Source of the DNA: Cardinalis cardinalis
Taxonomy: Eukaryota; Chordata; Aves; Passeriformes; Cardinalidae
Length of the DNA stretch: 64,000 nt
Direction of reading: 5' to 3'
Assembly: GCA_014549065.1 (NCBI GenBank)
Contig: JACDOX010000119.1
Coordinates: forward strand, 496,001-560,000
The position numbers and the translations under genes are program-made. Of the stretch, positions 51,290-63,900 are shown piece by piece. Under the pieces are notes generated by a model. The model worked only from the letters and a program-made list of their open reading frames with translations, was not told the origin of the DNA and searched no databases. Each line of letters begins with the position of its first letter. Within the stretch, counting starts at the first letter, position 1.

Positions 51290-53694
51290 CCTGCTAAGGA
51301 GGTGGGCATTGCAGTAGCAGTGAATTGGGACTGCCAAGCTCTGTCATTGCTTAAGGCAGGCAACTCCCTCACCTAACAANGATTTTTATTGCAATCAGAT
51401 GGGACAGGGAATTAAATGGCCAAGCAGTTATTCAGCAAGTCACAATGAATATGACAACTCTGCCTGATTACATGGAGGTTTGAACTGCTCAGAATTGCTG
51501 TTGTACTGAGGAGCAGATCAGAAGAATAAGTGCAGCTGGGGGTTTGATACCCACCTGTGCTGTCTGGGAAGTGTCACAACAGCAAAGAAGCACAGGAGGG
51601 ACACTGCAGGAGCATGAAGGAGAGGCAGAAGAAGCAGAAGACCTGATAACTGGAAACNAAAGAGCCTGGCAACTGCAGATAAGCAGATGCTTATTACTTA
51701 ATCTGTGAAGAAGTATCATGAGACAGGTAGTGGGGCTGACACGGTACAGAATTTATTTAACGTGTCCTTTTTTGTTTTGCGTCTCATTCCTCTNTGGAGC
51801 TTAGGGTTGTGCTTTTCCTGTTGGTACGGGAGTGCACTGATTTAAGTGCACTGGTCCTACAAAGCTTCCAGACTTTGCAGTTAGTGGGCTCTGTAATANC
51901 TGCAAATCAAACTGAAGGCACAAAAATTGGTTTTTTGGATGCTGAGCCACTACCCATGATCCTTGTTGAACAGATCTCAAGGATGAAATTCCACTCATTT
52001 CTGCAAACCTGACTTTTTTTCAGGACAGCTGCAATGCGAGCTGAAATAGAAATATTTGTGCCATAGAGCTGGAATATAATGTTTAAAAAAAAGTCTCTTA
52101 CAAAGTCTGATGCTCTTTAATAAATATAGTGATAACAACAAAAAAGCTTGATGTAATTATACTTGATTCAGGTCAAAACTTCTTTCTGTTGACAGAGACA
52201 TGAAGGACTTGGTAGCTGTAAGAATGCAGATGTTTAGAGGAGAAAGATTCAAAGACTGCAGAGANANAGAANTAAGTGAATAGAAAGGAGAACACATTAC
52301 AGATTTTAACCACAGAAGACACACTGGAGTATTCAGCCCCAGGAAATTCAAAGAAGGGGGTATTTACTGCAAATTTAAGAACAATGTGGTTACACTGTAG
52401 TTTATATCTTGTGGCATTCAGGAAAAGTGGTTAGAAATTGTGTATTCTGTGCTTAATGAGAAAAAAAGGCTTCGCTTTGTGCTTTGTAATGTTGAAAGCA
52501 TTAGGATTCATAAACAACAACGGCATAGTTTAATCAAGTTTCACCATTAACTCCTAGAATTATTCCAGAAGTTCCCAGCATTCTGGCAAAGTTTCCCCTC
52601 TGTCCTCTGCACCCAAAATCTTCCNTTCTCATCTGATGCTCACAAGGAGTCACCACAGAGATTGGCATTTCCCTGATCACAGTTTCTGCACAGAAACTGC
52701 TTTTTAGTATGAACCAGTCTCAGCTACAGCCTTTTGATACCATCATCATTGCCCTAAAGTAGATCTGGGATGGTGTCTTTAAAACTTCTTGTAATCTTGA
52801 AATCATCCCTGTTTCTGCCTTTTATGTTTTAATTGTAAAGCAAATTTGTGTTTCATATAGAAACATGAAACATTTTATTCCAGTACAGCTGATTCTCAAA
52901 ATAGCCACATCCTGAGTTCAGTTTAATCATGCTTTCATTTGTTCAGTTGTCTTTATCATGCAGCATTTCTAGGGAGTACCTCTTCTGGAACCTTCTCAGG
53001 TCATTTGGAAACTTTAGCTTCATCCTCATCATCAAAAGTACTGATGCTAAAGGAATGCCATTTCACCAGTNAAGTGCTGACAACTGCCCAAGATGTTGAT
53101 GATAGTCTGTATTTTACTGATTTAACTTTTTGGGGAGGAGAGACATTTCCATTCATGAGTAAGGAATAAGAATGCTGGGGAGCTCACTGTCAGACTTTGA
53201 CTTGCAGCATTTCCTGGAACACCACAGTATCAAGGTTTGAAAAAAGTCAGTTCTGAATTCTTTATCAAAGTTCTGACAGTCCATGTAAAATTCTTTGCAT
53301 GTCTTTCTTGGCTGCATGATTTGGTGTTTTACATTTACACATAAAACACATTTTTCTAGTCTTAAGCTTTCCTAAAGAATTTGTCTACCAAAACAAACAT
53401 TGTGGGGGGAAAAAAATTGTGTATTTCCAGTAGAAAGTTGTTTTTTTTCCCCTCAGTGTTTGCTTTATATCATCTTAGGTCTAGAGCAGATGTTGTGAGA
53501 GAGTTTAATTCTTTGCTGAATGAGGTTAGTAGTTATTATCTGCTCAACCATAGCTTTAATTTTGCTGTGAGCACTGCAGTTAAATTCTTCTTAAAAGTTT
53601 TCATTCAGAGACCAATTTAAATATTCTTGTTTAAAATTAGTGATTGCTTTATGTTCTAAAAAGCATTATTCTTTGTATTCCTTTTTTGAAGCAG
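51290..53694. other. Non-coding stretch
   Basis: No gene. A short purine-rich GAGA-like tract at 52261-52276 holds three N in eight bases. Mixed-frame short open intervals at 51489-51998 on the minus strand show no domain. Confidence 0.55.
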
Positions 53695-53755
53695 TGAATA
53701 TGAGAAGATGATTTTGGACCTGACCAAGAACTTGTATTTTATACACAGGGTCAAA
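53695..53755 (+). other. Candidate coding exon, 61 bp
   Basis: A T-rich tract ending GAAGCAG (to 53694) precedes 61 bp ending GTCAAA at a strong donor GTAAGT (53756). After one leading base the reading is EYEKMILDLTKNLYFIHRVK, with no stop and a protein-like composition. The entry phase matches the exit phase of the candidate at 42610-42707, and it leaves in phase 0. I do not recognise the protein. Ten kilobases without intermediate evidence weakens the link. Confidence 0.22.
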
Positions 53756-55019
53756 GTAAGTTTGCTTTTGTGTTAATTCTGGGATAGTTTGTTGGCTGGA
53801 GAGATGAAAACAAATATGATATTAAGATATAGGAACAAAGGTTTCTAAATCAGATTACTTTAGCATATGTGTTCTTTTAATATGAAATGGAAAATATCTG
53901 AAAATGTCATTATCCAAAATACACAGANAATGTTTGGATGCCTTCATTGCATCAAGTCCTTATATCTGTGTCAGTGCATCCAGGAACTCCTTTCTTCCCA
54001 AATAAGCTTTCAGGCATCAGAACAAAGCAGCAAAAGCCTCCCTCTCATCTTTCTTCTTGCCCCCACTGTTTTTAATAATGTCTGTCTGACATGCCAACAA
54101 TCAGGCACATGCTCTGCTGCTGCTGCTGTCTCCTCTCAGCTGCCTGAGAGGGATGAGGAGTGGAATNGCACATCAAGGATCTCTTTTGTTGGTGGAGCAA
54201 CCAGGAGAGCGTTTCCAATTTGCAGTTTGGCACCGGCGCTTCAGAAGCACCACGGATGTTTGATACCCTCTTGGTTGCCTGCCACCAAACTTGGGGATCA
54301 ATCACTGTGTTGTGACAGGATGCAGAAGGAAAAAAAAATCCCCAAAGCACACATGCACATAAAACAAACAAAAAAAGGAAAAGGGGGTGGGGGGGAAATA
54401 GCAGGAGAAACCTGATTTTTGTTTTGAAAATAGTAGAACNTCTTATAGATTGAGAATTTTATTGCAAAATGTGAAGGAGGAGCAAGTTTGTCTGTGAGTG
54501 TGAACATACATGTCTGTATTTCTCTTTCTTAACATCTCACAGACAAAATATTTCATAATTTGATTCCACTGACAGTTCTTGAGTTAAACCAGGGATTGCA
54601 CTGAGCCATTCTTAGGCAACCACTTCCAAGTTAGTCCAGGGCTTCTTGTGGCAGATCTGCATTCTTCTTAATCACTTGCAGTCAATCAGATTTTAATTTG
54701 TCTTTGTCTTCAGCCCTGCAAAGTTTGGGCCTGAAATTTTTTCTGCTTCAAGGATCAAAGAGTGTTTTCCCTGTGTGTGTCAGGCACACTTATGGAATGC
54801 TCTCGTATGTTTATTTAGCTCCATAATTATTCCATATTAACAAAAGCAGATTGTTTCAGGAATGTTTTTCAGAAGAGCCTGTTTGAAATCAGGCTTTGTT
54901 GGAATTATGGCACCTCCAATTCTGCAATTTTCCTTTTGAAATACATTGTAGGAATTCAGTAGAAAATCTATAATAACCCCATTCAGGGATGAATGGCTTA
55001 TTCTGCTTCTTATCTTGTT
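53756..55019. other. Non-coding stretch with low-complexity tracts
   Basis: The plus-strand frame at 53867-54415 is open for 182 codons but spans a (CTG)5 run (54114-54128) and a poly-purine/G-rich tract (54366-54396), which keep stops rare. No domain is visible. Confidence 0.55.
54383..54395 (+). repeat. G-rich tract (G5-T-G7)
   Basis: GGGGGTGGGGGGG within a longer A/G-only stretch. It could form non-B DNA, but only two G-runs are present, so an intramolecular quadruplex would need splitting of the longer run. Confidence 0.7.
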
Positions 55020-55190
55020 AATCAATATTGTTAACTAGCTGTGATGGACATAATTAATGGAATGACCCTAGCCCCTCCTAATTAGAGATAATTGCCTTGT
55101 TCAGTCACATTCACTCTCCAAAATATAAGTGTGTGAGCATAAATGTCATAATTTATTTTAGATTCTGCCATGATCATTGTGTATTCTGTT
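55020..55190. promoter_or_regulatory. Homeodomain-site cluster (candidate enhancer)
   Basis: ACATAATTAATGG, CCTAATTAGAGATAATTGCC and CATAATTTATTTTAG lie within 150 bp. The cluster is denser than the background AT-rich sequence and carries no coding signal. A regulatory role is inferred from motif density only. Confidence 0.25.
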
Positions 55191-55762
55191 TTCTTGTTAA
55201 CAACTCATTTTAATTCTTGCTCACCCAACAAAGTCGAAAGCCATGAAAGGGCCCTCTTACCTCTCTGAGCTGGATGGCCAAATAACACATTATTATTTTG
55301 CACACTTGCAGTCAGGAGGGTAAAATGAGGAGGGTAAAACCAGAATTCCACTGCTCGGCTCTGGCTTCCATCCATTGCCCAACAGCTTCTCAAAGATGAG
55401 AGCAGTCTCAGCTTGAAGTTAAATGGTGCTTGCATCAGAAAAAACCCTGGATTTTGGTATGCATTTCATGTATCCTTTTATCAGCTTTATTATTTGTTAT
55501 GCTTTTGCTGAGCTTCCTTGAAGAAGAACAAAAGGGTACACTTATTATGCAGCTATTTCATGAGAGCTATTTAAAATAACATTTGAGGAGGAAAAAACAA
55601 ATCAAAATGAATAAAAGCCTGGCAAACACATGATGAAACAGAATGAATATCAGAGCTATTAAATTAATAAGCTTGCAAAGGATTATTTATTGTATCTCAA
55701 TGGAAGTTTAGAAATTGATAGTGACTTCTCCAAATTAATTGAGTACCTTTGTTGTATTTCAG

Positions 55763-55861
55763 GAATACAGATTCAAACTCACCGTGCCCATTCCTTGTGG
55801 GGAAGATTGTTCCACCTGCCAAAAAACCTCAGGAGTTTAATCTGATTTTCATCTTCTCAAG
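55763..55861 (+). other. Candidate exon, 99 bp
   Basis: GTTGTATTTCAG (to 55762) is a good acceptor. The following 99 bp ends TCTCAAG at donor GTAAAC (55862). In phase 0, matching the exit of 53695-53755, it encodes EYRFKLTVPIPCGEDCSTCQ and stops 26 codons in at TAA (55838-55840). Read from the second base it is open throughout (NTDSNSPCPFLVGK...). Having two plausible readings shows how weak single-exon evidence is. Confidence 0.18.
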
Positions 55862-58540
55862 GTAAACAGTGGAGGTATTGACTCAGGATGGCATTCATTC
55901 AGCAAAGCTGTGCAGTCTCAGATTGTCTGCACACAGTTCTCCTTGCTGTCACAAGCTGCCCATTAAAAGAGTGTTTGAAGCAGCAGCCTGAAGCAGATTT
56001 GACCCCTCCATGGCCAGATCTGCACAAGTGCAGATGCAGGATTTGTTTTTAAGGACTGACAGGCTCAGGATGGGCTCAAAGCTCCTGCCAGAGGTGCTAC
56101 TCCTGTGAGGAGCATCTCATGTGCTTGGAGCTGGGGGACATCCCTCAGCTGTGTCCCCAGAGCCCTGCAGAGCAGCACAGGATCAGGCACATCTGCACAC
56201 CAGTTGGTAGGACTGGAGGGGCAGAGGATGGAACNAAATAGAGAATTTTTGGCTATTACNTTTGCTGTGTTGATTAATATTCACTGCAAATCAGATGGAG
56301 NTAAAGGTGTCCACCTCTCCAAAAAAAGGGTGTCAACAAACCAGAGCTGCCTGCTCAGAGTTAGCTGGCTGCTTTCTGNTGGCTTTGAATTGTGGTGAGC
56401 GGCTGAAATTTCAGTCCTTTTGGCTGTGGCTGAGAATTCTCCCTGAGTGCCCACATTTCACCATTAAAAGTACATCTGCTAATTCTTCCAAGATTAGCTA
56501 TTTCTGTACAACACTAGTTTTCTCCAGATTTAATACATTTGGTTATTTCTGTTATAGCTTCTCATGGAGAAATGACAGGTGGAGAGACCCACTGGGAAGT
56601 GAACAAGGAAGATGGAGGAGCAATGACAGAAACAATCCCACCCCTGACATTGTTTCACTTTGCTATTCCATTTCTCTTCCCTCATTTTTGCTTCCCCTTT
56701 TCTCTGCTCAAGTTTTTCCTGGAATTTAATTTTTTTCAGTGACAGCTCTTTTACTTTTCTTTTTCAGAACAATTCTCCTGTGTTAAAAAATTTGTCTAAG
56801 CAATGTTTTCCAAGTCCCTAACAGCTCAAATTTTACAGTCAAATAAAAATCCCATGTATGATGTGGTGAAGGTTTTAACTTTGTATTGTGTTTATTATAA
56901 GAGTCCTTCTCTTGTAGTGTTCAGCTTGCAGCTGGTGTGATTTTGCAGAGAACCAGGTCCTCCCAATGTGAGCTTTAAACAAGATATTGGATGAGAGCTC
57001 ATGATTTCCAGAACAAATTCAATGACATGTAAAAGAAGCACTAGATTGGATTGAATAATAGGACCAGAACAACCAGCTCTGTATTATAAGTCTGTATAAG
57101 TCTTTCTTGCNAATCTACTTCTGCAGGTAGATTTTCAATTCTGGCAATTACTGCAAATGTTGTTTGCCAGTACCAAGCATCAGTTCATGGTAAGCAGTAA
57201 AAGTTCATCAAGCTGTTTTTTTCCCTTCATTGTCCCACTTAGAATACTGATATCTTACCAAGAAAAAGAAACATTTCCAACCAGAATTTCAAAGCTTTGC
57301 CTCTTTGGCTGGCAGTCATCACCTGGCAGGTGTTTCACACCACACAGTGAGCAAGGCCATCCCCCCATGTCCCCCCTGCTCAACTGCAGAACCTTGTGGG
57401 ACCCTGCTATAGATAAACACCAAAGATTTGGGCCTCCTGCCTTTCTTCCTTTTCATATTGCCTATGTTGGCATTTTTGTTTCCATTGAAATGTTCCTACC
57501 TTTAGCTTTTGAGATGAGCAAGTGTTTCATCTGCTNAGGGTTGTTCTCAGTAAGGGTGAAAAATCCAGTAATTTTTTTTGGCTGAAAGAGGCAGAGAAGG
57601 GATCCAGTTTCTATCTGTACATTAGGTTTTGTTTCTCTTGAATTCCTTGCATATCTTATTTGTTTAATACCAGCACTTTATGGCTCAGGCTGTATTCTCA
57701 TAGAGCTTTAAAGGACATTGTTCTTGGCTGGTATTTCCAGACACTGCTATAATGCAAAAATAAAAAACAAAAAGAAAAGGAAAAAAGGATAAGATTATAT
57801 GTGCTGTTTACATTCATGTTTGTACCTGTAGGGATGTGTTGATGGGGAGGTGTGGTGAACTGATAAAAAGGTTATGAAAGACAGTCATTCCTTCCTGTGA
57901 AATCAGGAACTCCTAAAGGCACCAATTTAATTCTGAGAGNGAAGTGAAAAGGACCAGGACAATGCAAAGGTAGCACAAAAAAAGGAATTGAAAAATTATA
58001 ATGGAAAAATCTATATTTCAAGCACTGGCAGGAATATATTTATGCATGGAGAGTATTCTGTGATTGATCTGCAATAAAACTGAGTGAGACACAGAAACAA
58101 CACAGAAGTGTTTGTGTCACTCTGCAACCTCCACTGGAGATAAATATGAAATACACTCGTATTTCTTGGGAGATCTATTTTAAGCCTTCCTCCTTCCACT
58201 GTGCTCTTAACTTCAGTAGTGGATTTGTAAAAAATTCTTTGCTTCTGATGGAGTCATGTTCATCTTCTTGACCCATGAAATGGCTTGAGAGTTCTGTCCC
58301 CAATATTTAAAGGGTTACCTTAAACCAAAAAGCCTACAGTTCCCAAAATACATGATGAGAGACATGAGTCCTGATTTCTCTCAGTCAAATCTCTTTATCC
58401 CCTATTTTCTGTTACACAAAGAAAACCATCTGTCACATTGTCATTAAACTTATTTTTCTATTAACCACAAAGTAGAAAAATGCCTGGTAAATAGAAGTTG
58501 CCTCAGTCTTTCACTGGGTTTATTATTTTTTTAAATAATT
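55862..58540. other. Non-coding stretch
   Basis: A GC-richer patch at about 55980-56250 and open frames at 56295-56729 and 57157-57585 (plus strand) show no domains. An A-rich tract lies at 57756-57789. No mobile element is recognised until the CR1 tail at 58541. Confidence 0.6.
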
Positions 58541-58589
58541 GGACTTGGTGATGTTAAAGGCACTTTCCAACCTTAATGGTTCTGTGACT
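58541..58589 (+). mobile_element. CR1 LINE 3'-tail fragment
   Basis: GGACTTGGTGATGTTAAAGG is followed by CACTTTCCAACCTTAATGG and TTCTGTGA. This is a close match to the sense-strand end of avian CR1 elements ('ggacttggtgatcttaaaggtcttttccaaccttaatgattctatgattctgtga'), with one octamer lost. The 5' truncation to about 50 bp is typical of CR1. The orientation is plus. Confidence 0.8.
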
Positions 58590-61500
58590 GCTGGGGGAGA
58601 GGGGGTGGAGAGGATTTTTACTTTCTCATTATTAATGTACTTTGATTTGAATGCACGAAGAATTGACTGGCAAGAAGTACTGGAAAATATATTAAGCAAA
58701 ACCACAAGGTTTCTGAAATGTAGAAACCAACAGCCAAAACTGCCACTGTGCCTCCTGAGTTTGAAACACCAAAGTCACAATCCTGGCATCAAATTTTACA
58801 TCACCTACCTTGAATTTGAAATCCTATGTTACTTTAGGGAACTCTTTAAATATTATATTTCTTGATACAGACTTGAACTCTATATTATTTAGTTACAGTT
58901 GTTCTGATTTGCTGTAAAAAAAAAAAAATTGAAGATATTATTTTGCTAAATTGGATTGTGTGTTCAGGCTAAGGTGGATAAGGTCCAGAAAATAGACACA
59001 GGTCAAAGAGAACTTTGCATCTCTTAATTTTAAGGGCCTTACAGTATTCTTTAGTGGGAAGAAATTAGGATAATTTTCAGCACCTGGAATGGAGAGGAGA
59101 TTAAAAACCAGGAAAGAAATCTTTCTCTCCCATCTTTTGTGGCTATCTGATATATCCATAGTTCAGTAATACCAGTATTTTCTTTTTTATTTCAGAGCCT
59201 ATAAAAAATTAATTTAAAAAAACCAAGACAGAAGTGGCCAGGGGAGTTCAAGTGAGACTTGATATTTACACTCAAGATTGAAAGTCCAAAATGAAGAGCT
59301 GTGTAAGGTAGTAAATGGTATCCATGATTCATTGCCCAAAATAACACCTTGCAAAGGAGATGATGTCTGAGATCCCCCAGAGATAAAAGGAAAATCTTCT
59401 GCGATATGATTGGCCTCTGCCTCTAGAAAACAGCATGATTTATAAAGTCTTTTTTGCATTAAGGCAAGTGATGGAGGAATCAGGTGAAACAGTGATGAGG
59501 TTTTATGATAGAAATCTTATTTTCTGTCCTGGCTTTTAAGATTAAGGCTCAAATTTTGTAACACATGTGTCACAGCACCCCATAAAAACTTTCAGAGGAA
59601 ACTGAGTATTTGGCAATGCAGAAGGCAAACTGAATTCCCTTCTGAGAATATGCAGAAGTCATTGGGGTGTCTGCATGCTGATAGACAGAGTGAGGAGAGT
59701 CTCCAGAATGAAGAATTAGTTCAAACCCTTACATTTATTGCATCATATTCTCCAAGATTCACAGATTTGTTCAGCATTTGNAGGGAAAAAAAATCACAAA
59801 TGAGATAATTGTCCTGCAATTATTGACAGAATGGGATGCTCAGCAGTAGGAAAACTAATCTGGAATTCAAGTCAGGGTAAGGGAAAGTCATTAGCTATGC
59901 TGTGTAAAGCAGACATACACAATCAATGTGTGAATGTCACGTTTGTCAGGCCAAAGTGATGGGAAAAGACTTCTACTAAAAGAGAGAAAATTGAACACAT
60001 CTATAACAGTGCAGGATAGTTCATATCCTGTTGTAATTGCAGTGCACTTCAAGCAGAATGAAAATAGCAAGGAGGGGGAAAAAAACCCTCTCCTGAGCTC
60101 TACAGCAGCACAGGAACGGGTGACAAAGGTAAGGGCTGGGAAGGTGATGTTGTGAAGAAACCTGAGGCCAGCCAAAGAAGATCAGAAAGATGGTGTGGGG
60201 GAAAAAAACTACAGAAAAAAAGCGAAAAAACAAAGCTGAATTGAGCTTTAGGCGGCCAGGGAGAAAGTATCTGTAAAAGAACCCCAGATGGTGCCAGAAA
60301 GAACTGATGGTTCTGTTCCTTCTGTCTGTTAAAATGTGTCAAGTGTGCAAGATCAAAGTGCACATGGTGATTTGATGGCAAACAGAGACATGTTAAAAAA
60401 TGAAACTACTGTGGGAGTTGGGATATGCATTATTGATAGGTGTTTATTGGGTAAGATATTTAAATATTGCATATTCAGTATTGCTGCTCGGTCTGGTGGT
60501 GTGAGGTGACTGATGTGCCACCAAGGGCAATCCTTCATGGAGGAAAAAGCTGAAAAAGCCCCAAAACTGAAAATAAGATTACCTCATTACCAAGCCAGGA
60601 ATCCCAGATTTATTTCAGGCTGTGTCAAGTAAAAAGTCTGAAAGCTTCTGAGGGTACACAGAGGAAGGAAAGAGTGAAGGTGTAAAATAGTTTTTGCTTG
60701 AATTCCTGAGGTATTCTAGGTGCTGCAGTCATTGTCAAAGATTCCATCATCATAATAATGATGATAAACAAAAATTGTGAAATAAAACTCCAAAGCACCA
60801 GATCATTGCATAGAAAGCGAGGGGAATAGCAGGTANAGGCTTGCCAGCCCTGTGCAGGACTTTGTGAGGGGCCAGAGGTGGGGACAGTTTGCTCCAGTGC
60901 CACATTTCAGGCTGCTGTCCCCTCCATCCCTGGTGCTGCTGTGGGTTAATCCAAGTGCTAAAGGAGCTGAGAAGTGTTGCCAGAGAGAAGAGAATTCTGT
61001 ATTCCTGCAGTCAGTTTGGGAAAACCTCTCCCTTCCATCTCACAGGGTACTCCAGAAACACAAGCAGCAGCAGCTTCTGTGNGTTAAAGGGATTGAAACA
61101 GTAAATTTTACAGCACAATTCATCAGTGGCGTCAGTCAGATTTAAGAGAGGGAGAGCAGGTTTTAGCAAAGNTGCACAGATTGCTGTAGCTGAGGTCAAC
61201 AGCAAGCTCCTGGTGCTTTTAAAAATTGATTTTACTGAAATCTTACTCAATTTTCTTAGAAATAAAGGCCTCCAAGGATTTAAACTGCTGTAAGCAAGAG
61301 CAATGTTTGGCCCTGATCTCTAAGTAGGCGTGGCTTAGCTCCATTACAACTCCAACTCAAATAATAACATCCTTTAAAAATGGAGTGCCCTTCCTAACAT
61401 TTTAGTGAGCAATTTTTTGTTTTCTCTTGTAAAAGCTGGGAGGTCATAAGCTTAAACTCCTGAAGTCTTCAAGAAACCAATTTACCTCCTTTGCAAAAAG

Positions 61501-63239
61501 GCTAACTTGAAATCAGACAACATATGTGGAAGGAATATAAATATATTTGCTTATCTAACAAACCCAGTGCAGATTGCTTAATAAAAAAAACAAACAAAAA
61601 AAATCCCCCAAAAATAAAAACTTGGCAAAATCAGCATGGCTTGGTTATTTAATTCTAGACAAAACATTTGAAACAGTATAAAATGATAGAAAATGCTGTC
61701 TGTTATTCTAGAGCTCACAATAATCTTTTGCAGTCTTCTGAAGGAAAACTAAAGGGTAGGTAACCCAGCATGGATAGGTCTGAAACTGATATAAAAGTAA
61801 ATTATTTAGAAGTAAGTGATAACTTGGATTTTAATTAAAAAAAAAAAAAAACAGAAACAAAAATTTAAAAAACAGCAAACAAACGAACAACACTCCCAAC
61901 CAACCCAACAATCAGGACCCATAATATAAAGTTCTGACCCTTTTTTCTCTGGGTCACAGAGCTCAGGCTTTTGCACTTTGCTGGAGGTGTTTCCAAGGTT
62001 CTCCATCCTCAAGCAGGGATGGAGGTTCTGTTCCTCCTTCCACTTTCCTGTGATTTATCTCAGGCTTCTTACTTCTGTAAATGCTGCAGTTTTTGTTCTC
62101 TCCTGGGCAAGGGTAATAATTCACTCAGCTGCCATCTTAAAGCAAAGTATTATTTAAAACAAAGTCCCATTAAAGGGAGCACATCCATAAACCCAGCAGA
62201 GTACACTGGGTTTGCACAGCTTGGGTTTCAGCAAAACCTTCCCCTCCACATCTCTGACAAGTCCCTGAATTTCTTTCACAGATCCACTGCAAGGCAGCTC
62301 CTTTTCTTCAGTTTANGTAAAGGTCTAATTTTATGTCACTTTTGATGAGTGTCCTCTTTTCTCAAGAAATGCACTTTGATTCTAGTGGGTTTTGGATTTT
62401 TAGTTTTGCAGCTTGGCCTTGCCAGTAGTGTAAGTTCATTTTAGNAACTGATGGGGACTATTTTCTGCTAATTGTTTCCAGCTTTTTCAATGATTTGGGG
62501 GCTTTTTTTGGTTTTATTTTATTATGGTTCTTTTTTTTTTCTATGCATTTTCTACAGCTGCCTTTTGAGCTTGCATTCATTTAAGAAAATATTGCAACTC
62601 TTTGTAATAAATTTCCCCCACCATACTGTACAAATTATTTGTTACTTCTTTCTTTTAATCCTGCTGCTACTTCCCAGATCCAAAGCTGATGCATCCAAAG
62701 GAAATGATTGAGTACTCACTGGCTGATTTCTCTCATTAAAATCTCTNGAGAGATGACTCAGTTCAATGCTGGTAAACCTTTTCCAGAAACTTTAGTTTGG
62801 TAACACAAATGACAGAGACTTTCTTCATTTCTGGTTTAAAAAAAGTAACTCACACATTTTTCCAGGGTTTGGTGACAGCTCAAAGAAATGAGGGAATTTC
62901 TTTAAGCAAATGTTAAAGCCAACATTTAAGTCATGAACTGTCTGTCTCATGACAAATAACCCTGATGAATAAAGAAGTTTTNAAGATTGAAAATTTAGTT
63001 CAGATAAACCAAATCTGATATTGCAGTGGGAAAAGCTTTTTTTCATGTTCAGGAGGACAAGAAATCTTTGTAATACACTCTACTGACATAGACAGCANAT
63101 CTCCAGCTCAGAATAAGAAATGTTTGCATTTCCAACCCTCTTTGGTGAGTTAGAAAGGTTAAGGAGCTCCATCCTTCACTGCAGAGCTGCAGCTGGCTGC
63201 AGGACTNGGGGGGGAAAGACTAAAATATCATAAAATATC
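58590..63239. other. Non-coding AT-rich DNA
   Basis: No gene is supported. The region holds A13 (58916-58928), A-rich tracts at 61581-61620 and 61837-61890, and a trinucleotide hairpin at 60746-60765 (arms ATCATCAT and ATGATGAT). A 23 bp interval at 60106-60128 with a good acceptor and a strong AAG/GTAAGG donor is another splice decoy. Confidence 0.6.
61837..61890 (+). repeat. A-rich tract beginning with A15
   Basis: Fifteen A residues (61837-61851) are followed by an A/C-rich decaying tract. A second A-rich stretch lies at 61581-61620. No retroposed body could be identified upstream of either. Confidence 0.8.
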
Positions 63240-63490
63240 CCATTTAATGGATAAGGGCTGCTTGACCCAAGGTTGACAGAATGTCCTGCTATGGGTCAGT
63301 TGGGCTAGGAGATTACTAATGAGCCATAATTATTTATTGCATGTGTTGTCTAATAATTATAAAGAATAATATTTAGATAATGTTAGCTTAGCCTTCTGCA
63401 GAAACTGCAATTCTTCATTGCCCAAGTGGCCGAGGAGATTAATAAAAAAGCCACCTCGTGCTTTCTGGCAAAGTAATTAACTCATTACAA
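63240..63490. promoter_or_regulatory. Dense homeodomain-motif block (candidate conserved element)
   Basis: ATTACTAATGAGCCATAATT, TCTAATAATTATAAAG and AGTAATTAACTCATTACAAT occur within about 180 bp. A steroid-receptor-like TGACCCAAGGTTGACA and two retained CpGs (GGCCGAGG, CCTCGTGC) are also present. The block lacks coding or repeat character and looks like a developmental enhancer. Proof would need cross-species conservation. Confidence 0.35.
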
Positions 63491-63822
63491 TCAAGAAGGA
63501 AACACTGGAAGACTTGAGAGCTTCTCAGCACGCACAGGGTGTGCTGGGGTGATGGGTCAGGAGGATGGGGACGTTTCACAGAAGCTGAGCTCATCCAGCA
63601 GCACAGGTGTGACTGCTGAGAACAAGTTCTGCACCCAGCTGGCTGCAGCTGGGGGGAAGGATGCTTTGGGGAGCTCTAATTAGGGGCTTCTTTGGTTTTT
63701 CTGGTGTATTTTTGCTATATTGTGGTTGGAGGCTGAGAAATGTTGGTACAAGCTGGGCACATGAGGAACTTGCCCATGGAGGAACTTTTGAAGCACCTTT
63801 GTACCCTGACAAATTCTGAGCC
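63491..63822. other. Short GC-richer non-coding stretch
   Basis: A minus-strand frame at 63591-63812 is open for 73 codons but has no recognisable domain. Nothing else is seen. Confidence 0.5.
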
Positions 63823-63900
63823 TATATAGCTGATAGCTGATTATTATATAGCTAATAGCTAATGATATAGCTATTATATAGCTAATTATAGCTAATTATT
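63823..63900. repeat. ATAGCT-rich degenerate tandem repeat
   Basis: Variants of TATAGCTAAT, TAGCTGAT and TATAGCTATTA are strung together for about 78 bp. The unit contains the self-complementary TAGCTA/AGCT, so the tract can fold in several registers. It is probably a diverged minisatellite or slippage tract. Confidence 0.8.

Noticed and set aside
53867..54415. 182-codon plus-strand open frame
   Set aside because: It runs through a CTG repeat and a purine/G-rich tract that naturally lack stops. The translation is low-complexity at the end and matches no family I know.
56295..57585. Two plus-strand open frames of about 140 codons
   Set aside because: They lie in different frames, contain N codons, show no domains and have no linking splice sites.
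58050..58064. ATTCTGTGATT resembles CR1 terminal octamers
   Set aside because: Only about one and a half units are present, with no CR1-like sequence upstream.
63425..63440. AGTGGCCGAGGAGATT resembles the D-arm/A box of a serine or leucine tRNA
   Set aside because: There is no B box (GGTTCRANNCC) downstream and no acceptor stem can be folded.
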